Of a stretch of DNA of 64,000 nucleotides, positions 63,567 through 64,000 are shown in pieces; the stretch's first letter is position 1, and every line of letters starts with the position of its first letter. The position numbers were made by a program, and so were the translations under genes. The DNA is from Plasmopara viticola. Lineage: Eukaryota > Oomycota > Peronosporomycetes > Peronosporales > Peronosporaceae. The notes under the pieces were generated by a model. It saw only the letters and a list, made by a program, of their open reading frames with translations. It did not search any database and was not told the origin of the DNA. Location: positions 124,001 through 188,000 of the forward strand of contig MBPM02000046.1 of the NCBI GenBank assembly GCA_001695595.3. Reading direction: 5' to 3'.

Positions 63567-63664
63567 CACTAAAAGCTCCAATGATATTCAGATTCAAAAA
63601 TGGGGGGAAATTAAAAATAAAAAAAAAGCTATCTATTTTGCATTCTGTTGCGTACTTTGAGCAT

Positions 63665-64000
63665 TTTTCGGAAAAGGTTGGGGTGACGCCCTCCTTCCAA
63701 GCGCGGGGGCTTAATGCTCGCGCGCTTCGGGCAGGTGCTCTCGGGCATCTGCAGGTCTCTAACGAGTCTCACCCTCGACGCGACGGTCTCCAGCACCAGG
63801 CCAAACCCCCTTCCACGCCCTTAATCGCGCCAACCGCATCCGGATTGGCTCCTTTAATGTGAATTCTCTAGGTTCGAAGCGCAAGAAGCACGTAACACTC
63901 CCCGAAGATCTCCGGCGCTACCGCGTCGATATCCTTGGCCTCCGCGAAACCAAGATCTACGATAGAGGTGAGCACCGCATTGATGACTTCCTTCTAACCC
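63665..64000 (+). mobile_element. LINE 5' end with endonuclease ORF, cut by the window edge
   Basis: The 5' untranslated head (63,665-63,800) matches the heads of the short retroposons. From 63,763 one frame is open to the window end. From 63,838 it encodes IGSFNVNSLGSKRKKH and then YRVDILGLRETKI, the beginning of an apurinic-type (exonuclease-endonuclease-phosphatase) domain. FNVNSL holds the metal-binding Asn and LRETK the catalytic Glu of that fold. The start codon is not obvious: there is no ATG in this frame after 63,763, so translation may begin otherwise or the copy is damaged. The frame is intact as far as it can be seen. Confidence 0.85.

Noticed and set aside
1..64000. CRISPR arrays, operons, bacterial terminators or riboswitches
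   Set aside because: The sequence is eukaryotic, with spliced genes; no spaced identical repeats of CRISPR type were seen.

Overview
The window reads as nuclear DNA of an oomycete, most likely a plant-pathogenic Phytophthora or downy-mildew relative. The evidence is a decayed Crinkler (CRN) effector gene with its family hallmarks, a polytopic membrane protein with a leucine-rich ectodomain of the kind these organisms carry, short 64-77 nt GT-AG introns, and gene islands separated by long tracts of decayed mobile DNA. Exact species cannot be told from the sequence.

Layout. 1-2.0 kb: remnant of a B-family DNA polymerase of Maverick/Polinton-like type (minus strand), flanked by a hAT-like inverted-repeat element into which a short retroposon has inserted. 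2.1-3.9 kb: CRN pseudogene (minus). 4.7-10.9 kb: two copies of a ~2.7 kb segment, one carrying an internal inversion; each holds a broken gene for a secreted Leu/Asn/Gln-repeat protein. 10.9-12.5 kb: an unidentified ORF and a spaced 350 bp direct repeat. 14.6-16.6 kb: six-exon peroxin 14 gene with a PUB domain (plus). 17.7-19.0 kb: two-exon cyclin T/K-like gene (minus, convergent with PEX14). 19-40.8 kb: transposon graveyard with a third partial copy of the segment region, a second polymerase remnant (22.5-23.7 kb) and a LINE remnant (26.3-30.3 kb, minus). 40.9-42.1 kb: intact secreted Gly/Val and Asp/His repeat protein with the same signal-peptide module as the two broken genes. 45.8-48.35 kb: four-exon sedoheptulokinase-like gene with an N-terminal transposase-type DNA-binding region (plus). 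49.8-51.5 kb: mitochondrial pyruvate carrier 2 and nucleoporin Nup35/53 (both minus). 51.5-60 kb: no intact gene, one doubtful Gypsy integrase trace. 60.1-62.4 kb: polytopic leucine-rich protein (plus). 62.5-62.9 kb: small secreted cysteine-containing protein (minus). 63.3-64.0 kb: a truncated retroposon copy head-to-head with the 5' end of a LINE whose endonuclease ORF runs off the window.

The conserved genes are ordinary housekeeping functions (peroxisomal import, transcription cyclin, pentose-phosphate sugar kinase, mitochondrial pyruvate import, nuclear pore) and do not form a pathway cluster. The most notable points are the PEX14-PUB architecture, the transposase-type DNA-binding region joined in one reading frame to a sugar kinase, a signal-peptide module shared by proteins with unrelated repeat bodies, and a retroposon that shares its head with an autonomous LINE. 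Gene models were built by hand from splice signals, reading-frame phase and family knowledge; no database search was possible.
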